NCBI RefSeq assembly: GCF_900604485.1
Contig: NZ_UWOP01000001.1
Coordinates: 1,411,501 to 1,475,500 of the forward strand
Source: Enterococcus mediterraneensis
Lineage (GTDB): Bacteria; Bacillota; Bacilli; Lactobacillales; Enterococcaceae
DNA: 64,000 nucleotides
Direction of reading: 5' to 3'
Position numbers and translations under genes: made by a program. Below, piece by piece: positions 49,763 through 59,601 of the stretch. Position 1 is the first letter of the stretch, and every line of letters starts with the position of its first letter. The notes under the pieces were generated by a model that saw nothing but the letters and a program-made list of their open reading frames with translations, did not search any database and had not been told where the DNA came from.

Positions 49763-50128
49763 ATGGCTCGTATTGCAGGAGTAGATATTCCTCGTGATAA
49801 ACGTGTAGTCGTTTCACTTACTTATATCTATGGTATTGGTAACACGACTGCTCAACAAATTTTAGCAAACGCTGGCGTTTCTGAAGATGTTCGCGTACGT
49901 GATCTAACAAACGAACAAACAGACGCTATCCGTGCTGAAGTTGACAAATTAAAAGTTGAAGGCGACCTACGTCGTGAAGTCAACTTGAACATCAAACGTT
50001 TGATGGAAATCGGTTCATACCGCGGAATCCGTCATCGTCGTGGATTGCCTGTTCGCGGACAAAACACAAAAAACAATGCACGTACTCGTAAAGGCCCGTC
50101 TAAAACAGTGGCAGGCAAGAAAAAATAA
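49763..50128 (+). CDS. rpsM: 30S ribosomal protein S13
   Basis: S13 bridges the 30S head to the 50S subunit and P-site tRNA. 121 residues, [20 protein letters not shown] and the [21 protein letters not shown] stretch in the C-terminal half. ATG follows CGGAGGTG. Confidence 0.98.
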   Translation: MARIAGVDIPRDKRVVVSLTYIYGIGNTTAQQILANAGVSEDVRVRDLTNEQTDAIRAEVDKLKVEGDLRREVNLNIKRLMEIGSYRGIRHRRGLPVRGQNTKNNARTRKGPSKTVAGKKK

Positions 50129-50155
50129 TTCCTAAGTGAAGGAGGTTAAAACTTC

Positions 50156-50545
50156 ATGGCAGCAAAAAAAGTGAGTCGTAAACGCCGTGTCAAAAAGAAT
50201 ATTGAAGCAGGTATCGCGCATATCCATTCAACATTCAACAATACAATCGTAATGATCACTGATACTCATGGAAATGCTTTAGCATGGTCATCAGCTGGTG
50301 CATTAGGTTTTAAAGGAAGCAAAAAATCAACACCTTTTGCCGCTCAAATGGCAGCAGAAACTGCTACGAAAGCAGCAATGGAACACGGATTAAGAACTGT
50401 TGAAGTAACAGTTAAAGGGCCTGGTTCTGGACGTGAAGCAGCAATTCGTTCATTACAAGCCGCAGGTTTAGAAGTGACTGCAATCCGTGACGTGACTCCA
50501 GTTCCTCATAATGGATGCCGCCCTCCAAAACGCCGTCGTGTTTAA
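50156..50545 (+). CDS. rpsK: 30S ribosomal protein S11
   Basis: S11 of the 30S platform, near the mRNA exit. 129 residues; [21 protein letters not shown] and the conserved C-terminal [22 protein letters not shown] follows GAAGGAGG. 79 bases before rpoA. Confidence 0.98.
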   Translation: MAAKKVSRKRRVKKNIEAGIAHIHSTFNNTIVMITDTHGNALAWSSAGALGFKGSKKSTPFAAQMAAETATKAAMEHGLRTVEVTVKGPGSGREAAIRSLQAAGLEVTAIRDVTPVPHNGCRPPKRRRV

Positions 50546-50624
50546 TGAGTGCTGCTCATTTTGAGTTCTACCATTACGTCATTGAACAAGACACTTTTCG
50601 TTTTGAAAGGGGTAAAAGATAAGA

Positions 50625-51563
50625 ATGATTGAATTCGAAAAACCAAGAATCGTAAAAATTGATGAAGAAAAAGATTATGGCAAATTCATCGTTGAACCTC
50701 TTGAAAGAGGCTATGGGACTACATTAGGTAATTCCCTGCGTCGTATTTTGTTGTCTTCTTTACCTGGTGCAGCGATCACTAGTATTCAAATCGATGGCGT
50801 GTTACACGAATTCTCAACCATTAAAGGTGTGCGGGAAGATGTTGCACAAATCATCTTGAATATCAAAGGTCTTGCATTAAAGATGTACACCCAAGAAGAA
50901 AAGACCCTTGAAATCGATATTACCGGTCCAGCCAATGTAACAGCTGGCGACATTATCGTGGACAGTGATGTAGAGATCTTGAATAAAGATATGTACATCT
51001 GCAGTGTGTCTGAAGGTGCGACATTCCATGCGCGTCTAACAGTCAAACCTGGTCGCGGTTATGTTCAAGCAGACGAAAACAAAAAAGAGGATATGCCAAT
51101 CGGTGTTCTTCCAGTTGATTCAATCTATACACCAGTTCGTCGCGTTAACTACCAAGTAGAAAACACACGTGTTGGTCGTAGAGATGATTTCGATAAATTA
51201 ACGATGGAAATTTGGACTGACGGTTCAATTTTACCGTTAGAAGCAATGAGTCTGGCTGCGAAAATCATGACTGAACATTTGGATATCTTTGTGAATCTGA
51301 CAGATGAAGCGAAAAACGCTGAAATCATGATCGAAAAAGAAGAAACACAAAAAGAAAAAATGTTGGAAATGACGATCGAAGAATTAGACTTATCTGTTCG
51401 TTCATATAACTGTCTAAAACGTGCAGGAATCAATACTGTACAAGAATTGACGAATAAATCCGAACCAGAAATGATCAAAGTGCGTAACTTAGGCCGTAAA
51501 TCTCTTGAAGAGGTTAAAGCAAAATTACATGATCTAGGTTTAGGATTACGTAAAGACGATTAA
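50625..51563 (+). CDS. rpoA: RNA polymerase alpha subunit
   Basis: Dimerises to assemble RNA polymerase and contacts UP elements and activators. 312 residues, N-terminal domain with [21 protein letters not shown] and C-terminal domain with [19 protein letters not shown] and the DNA-contacting [17 protein letters not shown] follows AAAGGGG. Confidence 0.98.
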   Translation: MIEFEKPRIVKIDEEKDYGKFIVEPLERGYGTTLGNSLRRILLSSLPGAAITSIQIDGVLHEFSTIKGVREDVAQIILNIKGLALKMYTQEEKTLEIDITGPANVTAGDIIVDSDVEILNKDMYICSVSEGATFHARLTVKPGRGYVQADENKKEDMPIGVLPVDSIYTPVRRVNYQVENTRVGRRDDFDKLTMEIWTDGSILPLEAMSLAAKIMTEHLDIFVNLTDEAKNAEIMIEKEETQKEKMLEMTIEELDLSVRSYNCLKRAGINTVQELTNKSEPEMIKVRNLGRKSLEEVKAKLHDLGLGLRKDD

Positions 51564-51635
51564 GACTGTTTACGAAGGATGCTGGTTTGAATTTCAAACC
51601 TGTATACGGAGTGAAAACGAAGGAGGGAAACCCAC

Positions 51636-52016
51636 GTGAGTTACCGTAAATTAGGACGCACATCTAGCCAACGTAAAGCGATGTTGCGTGATTTAACAAC
51701 TGATTTAATCATTAACGAACGTATCGTGACAACTGAAGCACGTGCTAAAGAAGTTCGTTCAACAGCTGAAAAAATGATCACTTTAGGAAAACGCGGAGAT
51801 CTACATGCACGCCGTCAAGCGGCAGCTTTCGTTCGTAACGAAGTCGCAAGTGTGCGTGAAGAAAACGAAGAAGTTGTTATTGAATCAGCTTTGCAAAAAC
51901 TATTCAATGATATCGCACCTCGTTACACAGATCGCCAAGGCGGCTACACACGCATCTTGAAAACAGAACCAAGACGCGGAGATGCTGCACCAATGGTTAT
52001 CCTAGAACTTGTTTAA
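51636..52016 (+). CDS. rplQ: 50S ribosomal protein L17
   Basis: L17 near the tunnel exit, last ribosomal gene of the cluster. 126 residues; [20 protein letters not shown], then [19 protein letters not shown] and [19 protein letters not shown]. Start GTG 51636 after AAGGAGGG. Confidence 0.98.
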   Translation: MSYRKLGRTSSQRKAMLRDLTTDLIINERIVTTEARAKEVRSTAEKMITLGKRGDLHARRQAAAFVRNEVASVREENEEVVIESALQKLFNDIAPRYTDRQGGYTRILKTEPRRGDAAPMVILELV

Positions 52017-52020
52017 AATC

Positions 52021-52148
52021 ACACTTATCATCACTTTATAGATGTTCTTTATGAGTGTTATGATGTTGGAGGCGACTCCGAGTCTAGCTCAGCGCTGCAT
52101 CCCGAGAAATCGGGATGCAAGCACTCATCATAAAGTGCTTTTTTTTTA
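52021..52148 (+). ncRNA. L17 downstream element (L17DE) with terminator
   Basis: Directly after rplQ lies a structured stretch: a perfect 9-bp hairpin GCATCCCGA-GAAA-TCGGGATGC (52097-52118) and then AAGCACT / AGTGCTT followed by a long T run, plus long-range pairing of CACTTTAT with ATAAAGTG. Position (3' UTR of rplQ) and order Lactobacillales match the L17DE RNA class known from comparative genomics; its function is unknown. Limits are approximate. Confidence 0.65.
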
Positions 52149-52154
52149 CCCTCG

Positions 52155-52176
52155 ATTAACTGTCATGACAGTTAAT
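52155..52176 (+). promoter_or_regulatory. 22-bp perfect palindrome upstream of ecfA1
   Basis: Half ATTAACTGTCA followed by its exact complement. No T run, so it is more like a protein-binding operator than a terminator. It lies 34 bases before the ecfA1 promoter. Confidence 0.5.
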
Positions 52177-52209
52177 GGCGCGTAAAAAAAATCAATGAGA
52201 TAAGAAAGA

Positions 52210-52238
52210 TTGAAATCTCCATGTTTTTTTGATAGATT
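52210..52238 (+). promoter_or_regulatory. Promoter of ecfA1-ecfA2-ecfT
   Basis: TTGAAA (52210-52215), 17-base spacer, TAGATT (52233-52238). Confidence 0.6.
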
Positions 52239-52270
52239 TAGTAGGAATAACGAGAGGGATAGGAGCTAGT

Positions 52271-53110
52271 ATGAAGCCGATTATTGAAGTACAAAATATT
52301 AAATTCAGCTATGACCCTGAAGAATTAGCACCTGCATTGAACGATATTTCATTTACTATCCAAAAAGGTGAATGGGTAGCGATCGTAGGACATAACGGTT
52401 CAGGAAAATCAACTTTGGCGAAAACCATCAATGGCTTGATCTTGCCGCAATCCGGCACAGTCAAAGTCGGCGATCTGGTATTGAATGAAGAAAACATCTG
52501 GAATATCCGCAAAATGGTTGGCATGGTCTTCCAAAATCCTGACAATCAATTTGTCGGTTCGACTGTTGAGGACGATGTAGCATTTGGGATGGAAAATCAA
52601 GGTGTTCCTCGAGAAGAGATGCTTGTACGAGTAAAAGAAGCTGTAGATCAAGTTCGGATGACCGATTTCATGAAACGGGAACCAGCGCGTCTTTCTGGCG
52701 GACAAAAGCAGCGGGTAGCCATTGCCGGGATCGTTGCACTGCGTCCAGGGATCATTATTTTAGATGAAGCCACAAGCATGTTGGATCCAGAAGGTCGTGA
52801 GGAAGTGATCGCCACGATCAAAAAGATCAAAGAACAAAATGACCTGACTGTTTTGTCTATCACCCATGATATCGATGAAGCGGCCAATGCCAATCGGGTC
52901 TTGGTGATGCGTCAAGGACAACTAGTCGATGAAGGGACACCGGAGAAAATCTTTTCCGCAGGGCCAAAACTGATCGAACTGGGATTGGATCTGCCGTTTC
53001 CGGAAAAATTAAAAGCCGCGCTGAAGGCCAAAGGTATTTCTGTACCGGCTGAGTATCTGACGGAAGAAAGGATGGTGGAATGGCTATGGACATCCATTTT
53101 GAAAAAGTAG
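52271..53110 (+). CDS. ecfA1: ECF transporter ATPase A1
   Basis: One of the two ATPases of the energy-coupling factor module shared by many vitamin importers (group II). 279 residues: Walker [11 protein letters not shown]-loop [18 protein letters not shown], signature [10 protein letters not shown] and Walker [12 protein letters not shown]. The frame opens at 52229 but ATG 52271 ([10 protein letters not shown]) has AGGAG upstream. The next gene begins 30 bases before its end. Confidence 0.97.
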   Translation: MKPIIEVQNIKFSYDPEELAPALNDISFTIQKGEWVAIVGHNGSGKSTLAKTINGLILPQSGTVKVGDLVLNEENIWNIRKMVGMVFQNPDNQFVGSTVEDDVAFGMENQGVPREEMLVRVKEAVDQVRMTDFMKREPARLSGGQKQRVAIAGIVALRPGIIILDEATSMLDPEGREEVIATIKKIKEQNDLTVLSITHDIDEAANANRVLVMRQGQLVDEGTPEKIFSAGPKLIELGLDLPFPEKLKAALKAKGISVPAEYLTEERMVEWLWTSILKK

Positions 53111-53952
53111 ACTTTACCTATCAGCCGCAAACCCCTTTCGAGCAGCGTGCATTGTTTGATATCGATCTGGATATCAAAGCAGGTTCGTATACCGCCATAG
53201 TTGGACATACAGGAAGCGGGAAATCGACACTATTGCAGCATCTGAATGCTCTGTTGAAACCGACAAAAGGGACCGTAAAAATCGGTGATCGTACTATCAC
53301 TCCTACGACTGATAATAAAAACTTGAAACCGATCCGTAAAAAAGTCGGGATCGTGTTCCAATTTCCTGAAGCGCAATTATTTGAAGAAACAGTTGCTAAA
53401 GATATTGCGTTTGGACCGAAGAATTTCGGTGTTTCTGAAGAAAAAGCATTGGAACTTGCCAAAGAATATTTGAATCTTGTGGGATTAAGTGACGAATATT
53501 TGGACCGTTCTCCCTTTGATTTGTCTGGAGGTCAGATGAGACGGGTAGCGATCGCTGGAGTTTTAGCGATGGAACCGGAAGTCTTGGTCTTGGATGAGCC
53601 GACAGCAGGATTAGATCCTAAAGGCCGTAAAGATATGATGGAGATGTTCGATCGATTGCATGAAGAAAAAAATCTGACGATCATCTTGGTTACGCACTTA
53701 ATGGATGACGTAGCTGAATATGCTGACTATATGTATATTTTAGAAAAAGGTCATATGGTAAAATGCGGATCACCACAAGAAGTTTTCCAAGATGTAGAAT
53801 GGGCCAGAAAAAAACAGATCGGGGTACCCACTGCAACGGATTTTGCATTGCAATTGGCTGAAAAAGGCTTCCATTTTGATCAACTGCCAATTACAGCCGC
53901 GGCATTAGCTGATGAGATCGCAGCACAAGGAGGCTTTGCCCATGATGAATAA
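53080..53952 (+). CDS. ecfA2: ECF transporter ATPase A2
   Basis: Partner ATPase of EcfA1. 290 residues: Walker [29 protein letters not shown], signature [10 protein letters not shown] and Walker [16 protein letters not shown] 53080 lies 8 bases after AAGG; ATG 53086 ([10 protein letters not shown]) is a fair alternative. Overlaps ecfA1 by 31 bases and ecfT by 11. Confidence 0.97.
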   Translation: MAMDIHFEKVDFTYQPQTPFEQRALFDIDLDIKAGSYTAIVGHTGSGKSTLLQHLNALLKPTKGTVKIGDRTITPTTDNKNLKPIRKKVGIVFQFPEAQLFEETVAKDIAFGPKNFGVSEEKALELAKEYLNLVGLSDEYLDRSPFDLSGGQMRRVAIAGVLAMEPEVLVLDEPTAGLDPKGRKDMMEMFDRLHEEKNLTIILVTHLMDDVAEYADYMYILEKGHMVKCGSPQEVFQDVEWARKKQIGVPTATDFALQLAEKGFHFDQLPITAAALADEIAAQGGFAHDE

Positions 53953-54739
53953 ACTGATTTTTGGCCGTTATATTCCTGGCGATTCCATCATCCATCGCTT
54001 AGATCCGCGGGTCAAGTTGATCGCCAGCTTCTATTTTATCGGGATCATCTTTTTAGCGAATAATTGGCAAAGCTATCTGTTTTTAGGTGTATTCACCCTA
54101 GGCAGCATCTTGCTTTCAAAAGTTTCTATCAAGTTCTTTATTCGGGGCGTTAAACCTTTGATATGGCTGATTTTATTCACTGTCGCACTGCAGATGTTAT
54201 TTACAACTGGCGGCGAAGTGTATTGGCGTTGGGGAATCTTTAGTATCACTGAATTCGGAGTGATGAACGGGATCTTCATTTTCTGCCGTTTCATTCTGAT
54301 CATTTTCATGTCGACGCTGTTGACATTGACGACCGCGCCATTGGAATTGTCTGATGCCATTGAGTATATCTTGCGTCCATTAAAAGTCGTTCGCTTTCCT
54401 GTCCATGAAGTTTCGTTGATGTTGTCGATCGCGTTGCGTTTTGTACCGACATTGATGGATGAAACGGAAAAGATCATGAATGCGCAACGAGCTCGCGGTG
54501 TGGATTTTGGTGAAGGAAACCTTGTACAAAAAATGAAAGCTGTCATCCCATTGTTGATCCCGCTGTTCGTCAGCAGCTTCAATCGTGCGGAAGATCTGGC
54601 GACAGCGATGGAAGCCCGCGGGTATACAGGCGGCGAAGGACGGACGAAATATCGCAAGTTGGCTTGGCATGCAAGAGATACTTGGGTAGTAGTAGTCTTT
54701 GTCGCGGTAACGGCAGCACTGATTTTTTTGAAAAATTAA
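53942..54739 (+). CDS. ecfT: ECF transporter transmembrane protein T
   Basis: Scaffold membrane protein that joins the two ATPases to exchangeable S components bound to different vitamins, none of which is encoded here. 265 residues, [19 protein letters not shown] start, several helices, and the two coupling Ala-Arg-Gly motifs [11 protein letters not shown] and [19 protein letters not shown] 53942 is 8 bases after AAGGAGG; the longer frame from 53912 lies within ecfA2. Confidence 0.97.
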   Translation: MMNKLIFGRYIPGDSIIHRLDPRVKLIASFYFIGIIFLANNWQSYLFLGVFTLGSILLSKVSIKFFIRGVKPLIWLILFTVALQMLFTTGGEVYWRWGIFSITEFGVMNGIFIFCRFILIIFMSTLLTLTTAPLELSDAIEYILRPLKVVRFPVHEVSLMLSIALRFVPTLMDETEKIMNAQRARGVDFGEGNLVQKMKAVIPLLIPLFVSSFNRAEDLATAMEARGYTGGEGRTKYRKLAWHARDTWVVVVFVAVTAALIFLKN

Positions 54740-54745
54740 AAAATG

Positions 54746-54913
54746 GAGCAGAAAGATGCGATTGAGAAGTCAATCCTGATCCAAAATATCTAAATGACAA
54801 ACCGGTATTTGTAAAATTACGGGATGTAAAGAACTGCTGTACTGCAAAAGTACACAAATTCGTTTGGATATTTTGTCAGCAGGTTGAGTATATGACGATC
54901 TTCTGCTCTTTTG
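54746..54913 (+). ncRNA. Nested long inverted repeat between ecfT and truA, candidate structured RNA or terminator
   Basis: Outer arms GAGCAGAAAGA (54746-54756) and TCTTCTGCTC (54899-54908) with a T run after; middle arms CCTG...CAAAATATC (54775-54790) and GATATTTTG...CAGG (54867-54883); inner hairpins GATTGA-GAAG-TCAATC and GTAC-TGCAAAA-GTAC. There is no credible open frame. It may be an oversized terminator, a small RNA or a MITE-like insert. Confidence 0.45.
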
Positions 54914-54947
54914 TTTGTAATCTAGTTTGGTTAAAAGGAGAGACATT

Positions 54948-55706
54948 ATGTTTCGATACAAAGCGATCATCGCCTACGATGGTACGAATTTTAATGGGTT
55001 TCAGCGTCAGCTGAATGGCCGGACGGTACAAGGGGAGTTAGAAAAAACATTAAGCAAAATGGCAAACGGACAGGCGATCATCGTCCAAGGATCAGGACGA
55101 ACAGATGCTAGAGTCCATGCGTTAGGACAAGTGATCCATTTTGATTTTCCAGAGAAGAGACCATTGGAACGGATGCGTTTTGCGTTAGATACGCAAACAC
55201 CGGAAGATATTGCTGTCAAAGAAGTGGAGATAGTTGATGAGACATTTCATGCCCGCTATCTAGTCCAGGAAAAAACCTATCAATTCCGTTTGGATATCGG
55301 TAAGCCGCGCAGTCCGTTTCGTCGACACTATGCCAGTTATTATCCATACCCTTTGGATCTTGAAAAGATCCAGCAAGCACTGCCGGACTTTTTAGGAACA
55401 CATGATTTTACTTCTTTTTGCGCTAGCGGCAGTTCAGTGGAAGATAAAGTCCGGACGATTTATGAAGCGAAGATGACAATAGCAAACGAAGATGAAATCA
55501 TCTTTACCTTTAGAGGTGATGGTTTTTTATATAAAATGATCCGAATCATAGTGGGAACACTTTTGAAAATCGGTAATGGCCGCTTGCCGGCTGATTCCAT
55601 CCCGAAAATCATTGCGGCAAAAGACCGGAATCAGGCAGGACCTACTGCCCATCCGGAAGGGCTGTATTTAGTCCATGTCGGCTATGAAGCACTGGATAAT
55701 GAATAA
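54948..55706 (+). CDS. truA: tRNA pseudouridine(38-40) synthase
   Basis: Makes pseudouridine at positions 38-40 of the anticodon arm. 252 residues; catalytic aspartate in GSGRTDARVHALGQ, then FHARYLVQEKTYQF and FRGDGFLYKMIRIIVGTL. ATG 54948 (MFRYKAIIAYDG) follows AAAAGGAG; the longer frame from 54927 is rejected. It is near the ECF genes as in many Bacillota, but separated by the structured element. Confidence 0.97.
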   Translation: MFRYKAIIAYDGTNFNGFQRQLNGRTVQGELEKTLSKMANGQAIIVQGSGRTDARVHALGQVIHFDFPEKRPLERMRFALDTQTPEDIAVKEVEIVDETFHARYLVQEKTYQFRLDIGKPRSPFRRHYASYYPYPLDLEKIQQALPDFLGTHDFTSFCASGSSVEDKVRTIYEAKMTIANEDEIIFTFRGDGFLYKMIRIIVGTLLKIGNGRLPADSIPKIIAAKDRNQAGPTAHPEGLYLVHVGYEALDNE

Positions 55707-55753
55707 AACAGAAGCATTGAGCTGTCTTGCGGCAGTTCAATGCTTCTGTTTTT
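55705..55753. terminator. Bidirectional terminator between truA and yfhO-like gene
   Basis: Twenty-base arms 55705-55724 and 55733-55752 pair almost fully (AACAGAAGCATTGA); long T run on the plus strand, four T on the minus strand. Confidence 0.88.
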
Positions 55754-55754
55754 T

Positions 55755-58352
55755 TTATTTCTTTAATGATTTTTGATAGAAATAATCAAATATCCCGAAA
55801 AGCAGGATACAGCCAAAGAACAGAACAGTACCGATCAAAAATCCTTGCGGCAGATAAGAAAATGCGATGGTATGCTGGCCTTTAGGAACCTTGATACTGA
55901 CAAACGCATCTTGGAAGGCGGTGATAGGGACTTTTTTGCCGTCAATTGTCGCCTGCCAGCCTTTATCGTACGGAATAGTAGTTACCAAGAGTTTTTCTTC
56001 TGACGCATTCACGCGGCCTTCAGCGTTGCGTTTGCCGACGTCTAGAGCAACACTTTGTTCTTTGATACGATCGACAGCTGTTTGGTACGCTTCAGTATCC
56101 AGTGTCACTACTTGCGGGTTTTGGAAACCAACTGTTTTTGTGCCATAGAAACTTGCGGTGAATTGTAATTTCGTCGCTTCTTCATAATAGCCGAGGTCAT
56201 AATATTGACCAGTGATATTGATTTGAGATTTGCGTTGCTGACCGTTAACGGAAATCGTAACAGTCGAACTTTCCAGTTGGGCGAAATTTTGCGGATACAA
56301 GCTGAGATAAGCTTGTGAATGGGCAGGCACATCTACTTCCCATGTTATATCTTTAGCGATATTTTCCTTTTGCTCGGTGAAGATTGTATAGATTCCATCA
56401 TAACTGATATCTGTATTGTCAGTTTGTAAAATCGAGAGCGGTTGGAAATGGAAATAGGTTTCCTGCAGATCCGCTAAACCATTAAAAAGATTGGTCTGAC
56501 TGGAAAGATTGTCATTAGCCGGCTGGGAGATCTTATTTAGATCCGGTGATGCCATAAAAGCCAGCGGCAATGCGTTTTTATTTTTATACAGTTGATACTC
56601 TTTTGTCTGATCCTCCATAGTAAATCCGTATTTATTGACAGGTTGTTTGCTGAGGTTATATTTTACGCCTAAAAAACTGTCCATCAATAACGTATTGTTG
56701 GCATAGCGGATATTGAGATTGGTTCCTCTCGAACGAAATCCCAAACGGTCAAGATAGCTGGATGAATGACGATTGCGGATCGAAGAAAACATGCTGACGC
56801 CGCTATAGCCATAGTTGAAACTATCGTTGGCAGAAACGCCATCCAGATTTTCTACCCGAGAAAAAGTCCCGTCTTGTGTTTTTTCCACCAATTTTTTGAT
56901 ATCAGGATAAGGATCGCTGTAAAGGCTGCGAGAAGCGTAATTCCAATCGTTTAAAATACCGCGAATCATTCCGTTTGTATTGACTGTCATCTCAAAAGAG
57001 GCGGTAATCAACACCAGCATGACGAACATCGTCTTTGAAAATCCCCGCAACCGATGAAGACCGAAGATCAAAAGATACAACAGCAAAAAGAACATACTCA
57101 ATACAAAAGAAGAGAATTTGATGTATTCATAACTTCCCGTAGGACGAATCCCAAACGCCAGACAGAACAATGCCATCTGGATCAAAATGATCCCTAACAG
57201 GCGACTGGAAGCTTTTTGATCCTGCTCCACTTGTTCCCAACCGTATCCTGCCAGCATGATCACTAAAAAGGAGAATAAATAGGCGTAACGGAATAAGAAC
57301 ATATTAGGCGCGTGCATTCCGTGCCAAAATAAATTGAGGGGCACCAGGTAAAAGCTGGCAATCAAAATCCCGAAAAGACCGCCGTAAAGTAATTTTTGCT
57401 TTAACGGAGCCTTGGAACAAAAATAAAACAAACAAAGTGCCAATGGCAAAAGTCCCACATAAATGAAAGGGATCGAACCGTATTTTGTAGTGTCATAAAC
57501 ACCGATCAGATTTTTCAACAAGATGTCCAAAAAATCGGTGGCTTCTGTTTTCAATGTAGTGATTTTGCTTAATTCTTCCCCGTTTGTATGCAGATCCAAA
57601 ACGGCAGGCAAAATAATGATCATTGACGCGCCGCCCGCTAGAAGCGAGGTCAGCGTATAAGGTAGAAAGGCTTTTTTGGTTTGCCGCCAGTTATCGATTA
57701 GCCGTACCAAAAAGTACAATGCGGAAAAGATCGCGATCATAAAGCCCATATAAAAACTAGACAAAAACAACAATAAATAGCTGATAAACAGCAATCGCGG
57801 TTTGCGCTGTTTGATCAAACGATCGATCCCCAAGATGATCAATGGCAGATAAACGAAGGCGTCCAGCCACATAATGATCTCAGAATGAGCAGTGATGAAA
57901 GACATCAGGCTGTAAAAGACAGCCAAAGTCACATGCTGCCATTTATCGAGTCGGAATGTCTGTTGGGCGTAAAACCAAAAGGCTAATCCGGCGCTGCCGA
58001 TTTTCAAAAGTGTTAAAAAGTAAAGGGCGTCCGGCATCATTTGATTAGGAAAAAGCAAGACTAGCGGTGTAAACAATCCCCCGACATAATAAGAAACCAA
58101 GGAAAGATAATTCAATCCCAACGAAGCGTTCCAGGTAAATAAAAAGCTTTGCTTTCCTAACAGAGCGTTGCGGAAGCTGGCATGAAAGTTTGAAAATTGC
58201 GAAAAAGCGTCACTGGCCAAAATACTGCGACTGCTTCCCGGAAAAATACCGATCGTCAAATAGATAAAAGCCATGACGGCAAACGGAATAAAAAAACTAG
58301 CTAACATATATGGATAATGTCGTTTACAAAAATCTTTGATCGTTAAAAACAT
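55755..58352 (-). CDS. YfhO-family membrane protein
   Basis: An 865-residue integral membrane protein with about a dozen transmembrane helices in the first 460 residues, a large extracellular domain and a final helix ending FDYFYQKSLKK. The N terminus (ASDAFSQFSNFHASFRN) and the loop SLGLNYLSLVSYYVGG, with an acidic residue after the first helix, match the YfhO family, GT-C-like enzymes. Members are linked to glycosylation of lipoteichoic or wall teichoic acids, using lipid-linked sugars; the exact substrate here is not known. ATG 58352 starts the gene. Monocistronic on the minus strand. Confidence 0.88.
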   Translation of the reverse strand: MFLTIKDFCKRHYPYMLASFFIPFAVMAFIYLTIGIFPGSSRSILASDAFSQFSNFHASFRNALLGKQSFLFTWNASLGLNYLSLVSYYVGGLFTPLVLLFPNQMMPDALYFLTLLKIGSAGLAFWFYAQQTFRLDKWQHVTLAVFYSLMSFITAHSEIIMWLDAFVYLPLIILGIDRLIKQRKPRLLFISYLLLFLSSFYMGFMIAIFSALYFLVRLIDNWRQTKKAFLPYTLTSLLAGGASMIIILPAVLDLHTNGEELSKITTLKTEATDFLDILLKNLIGVYDTTKYGSIPFIYVGLLPLALCLFYFCSKAPLKQKLLYGGLFGILIASFYLVPLNLFWHGMHAPNMFLFRYAYLFSFLVIMLAGYGWEQVEQDQKASSRLLGIILIQMALFCLAFGIRPTGSYEYIKFSSFVLSMFFLLLYLLIFGLHRLRGFSKTMFVMLVLITASFEMTVNTNGMIRGILNDWNYASRSLYSDPYPDIKKLVEKTQDGTFSRVENLDGVSANDSFNYGYSGVSMFSSIRNRHSSSYLDRLGFRSRGTNLNIRYANNTLLMDSFLGVKYNLSKQPVNKYGFTMEDQTKEYQLYKNKNALPLAFMASPDLNKISQPANDNLSSQTNLFNGLADLQETYFHFQPLSILQTDNTDISYDGIYTIFTEQKENIAKDITWEVDVPAHSQAYLSLYPQNFAQLESSTVTISVNGQQRKSQINITGQYYDLGYYEEATKLQFTASFYGTKTVGFQNPQVVTLDTEAYQTAVDRIKEQSVALDVGKRNAEGRVNASEEKLLVTTIPYDKGWQATIDGKKVPITAFQDAFVSIKVPKGQHTIAFSYLPQGFLIGTVLFFGCILLFGIFDYFYQKSLKK

Positions 58353-58537
58353 AAATTCACCAGATTTCTCTCAGAATGTCTTTTATTTTACCATATTTCT
58401 AAAACAAAGAGAAAAGGCGGGAAGGCTCTTTAACAAAAATCCGACCTTTTCTATCAGTTGTTCATTCATTTGTTATTTATTTTTTCTATAATTTATAAAA
58501 AACCTTTGTTTATAGGCTTTTACAAATATAAACCGTC

Positions 58538-58672
58538 TTGACACCTCTTTATAAATAAGGTATTTTTTTAAATATAAACCGACATATTTTATCACCGTTT
58601 TGGTGGCACATAGCAAATAAAAAAGAGCAGACAGTATAAATCAAAGCGATCTATACTGCCTGCTCTTTTTTA
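58538..58672 (+). promoter_or_regulatory. Promoter plus terminator without a gene, candidate small RNA
   Basis: Plus-strand TTGACA (58538-58543), 17-base spacer, TATTTT (58561-58566). About 50 bases on, a strong bidirectional hairpin (58619-58672, AAGAGCAG...CTGCTCTT) ends in six T. A transcript of about 100 bases with a CACC/GGTG hairpin would result. The hairpin could equally serve as a second rpmB terminator. The motif AAATATAAACCG occurs twice (from about 58524 and 58570). The rest of 58353-58745 is the yfhO upstream region. Confidence 0.4.
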
Positions 58673-58705
58673 TAGATAACAAGAGAGATGTTATTTTTGG
58701 GTAAA

Positions 58706-58736
58706 CAAAAAACCGTTCGGCATACGAACGGTTTGA
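58706..58736 (-). terminator. rpmB terminator
   Basis: AAACCGTTCG (58710-58719) and CGAACGGTTT (58725-58734) with a T run on the minus strand. Confidence 0.85.
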
Positions 58737-58745
58737 GTAGGTAAA

Positions 58746-58934
58746 TTAAACGCGCTCAACTTTTCCTGATTTCAAAGCACGAGCTGACACCCAAACTTTT
58801 TTAGGTTTTCCGTCGATAAGAACACGAACTTTTTGTAAATTAGGTTTTACTGTACGTTTTGTTGCGTTCATTGCGTGAGAGCGATTATTTCCGCTTTTTG
58901 TTTTACGACCTGTAAAGTAGCAAACTTTTGCCAT
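58746..58934 (-). CDS. rpmB: 50S ribosomal protein L28
   Basis: L28, 62 residues, [23 protein letters not shown], then [17 protein letters not shown] in the family order. Only one cysteine of the zinc type is present, so it is the zinc-free form. ATG preceded by GGAGG. Divergent from the asp23-fakA pair, an arrangement usual in Bacillota. Confidence 0.97.
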   Translation of the reverse strand: MAKVCYFTGRKTKSGNNRSHAMNATKRTVKPNLQKVRVLIDGKPKKVWVSARALKSGKVERV

Positions 58935-59193
58935 GTGACTATTTCCTCCTTTGCCTTGATGTTGGAGCGCTTATTTGGCTCATACTAACTGAATTTATCA
59001 TAAATGAGGAGGATTTGCAAGTCTATTTTCTGTGGAACATTGACTTTTTATAGGAAAACATGTAAATTATAGGACGTTGCAAAAGGATGCTCTTCTTTGG
59101 GTTTCTTGTGGAGATCCTCCTTTTATTTAAAGACTAGCTGTGATAAACTGTTATAGTAGAAAATAGGCACACTGTCTGTTAAGGAGGCTTATC

Positions 59194-59556
59194 ATGGCTG
59201 TAAAAATTAAAACGGCATCAGGAACCATCGAAATTACCAACGACGTGATTGCGACTGTCGTAGGCGGCGCAGCGACCGATGTATTTGGGATTGTAGGGAT
59301 GGCCAGCAAGAAACAAATCAAAGACAATATCAATGAGATTTTAAAAAAAGAAAATTATTCTAAAGGCGTTGTTGTACGTCAAGAAGAAAACGGCATTGCA
59401 GTAGATGTTTATACTATTGTAAGCTATGGCACGAAAATTTCTGAAGTTTCACGAAATGTGCAAGAAAAAGTGAAGTATAATCTTGAAACGATGCTTGGCG
59501 TTGTTGCCAATTCAGTAAATGTGTTCGTTCAAGGTGTACGTGTACTGCCTGACTAG
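59194..59556 (+). CDS. Asp23/Gls24 family protein (YloU type)
   Basis: A 120-residue cytoplasmic protein of the Asp23/Gls24 (DUF322) family: GTIEITNDVIATVVGGAATD, GIVGMASK, and AVDVYTIVSYGTKISEVSRNVQEKV. Members are linked to cell-envelope stress and alkaline shock, but the biochemical role is unknown. This is the YloU subtype, always next to the DAK-domain gene yloV/fakA, 45 bases downstream, so a function with fatty acid activation is plausible. ATG follows AAGGAGGC. Confidence 0.93.
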   Translation: MAVKIKTASGTIEITNDVIATVVGGAATDVFGIVGMASKKQIKDNINEILKKENYSKGVVVRQEENGIAVDVYTIVSYGTKISEVSRNVQEKVKYNLETMLGVVANSVNVFVQGVRVLPD

Positions 59557-59601
59557 GCAGCGGGGCTGTTAGCGAACAGCCGATCTGAAGGAGGATTATC
59601 A

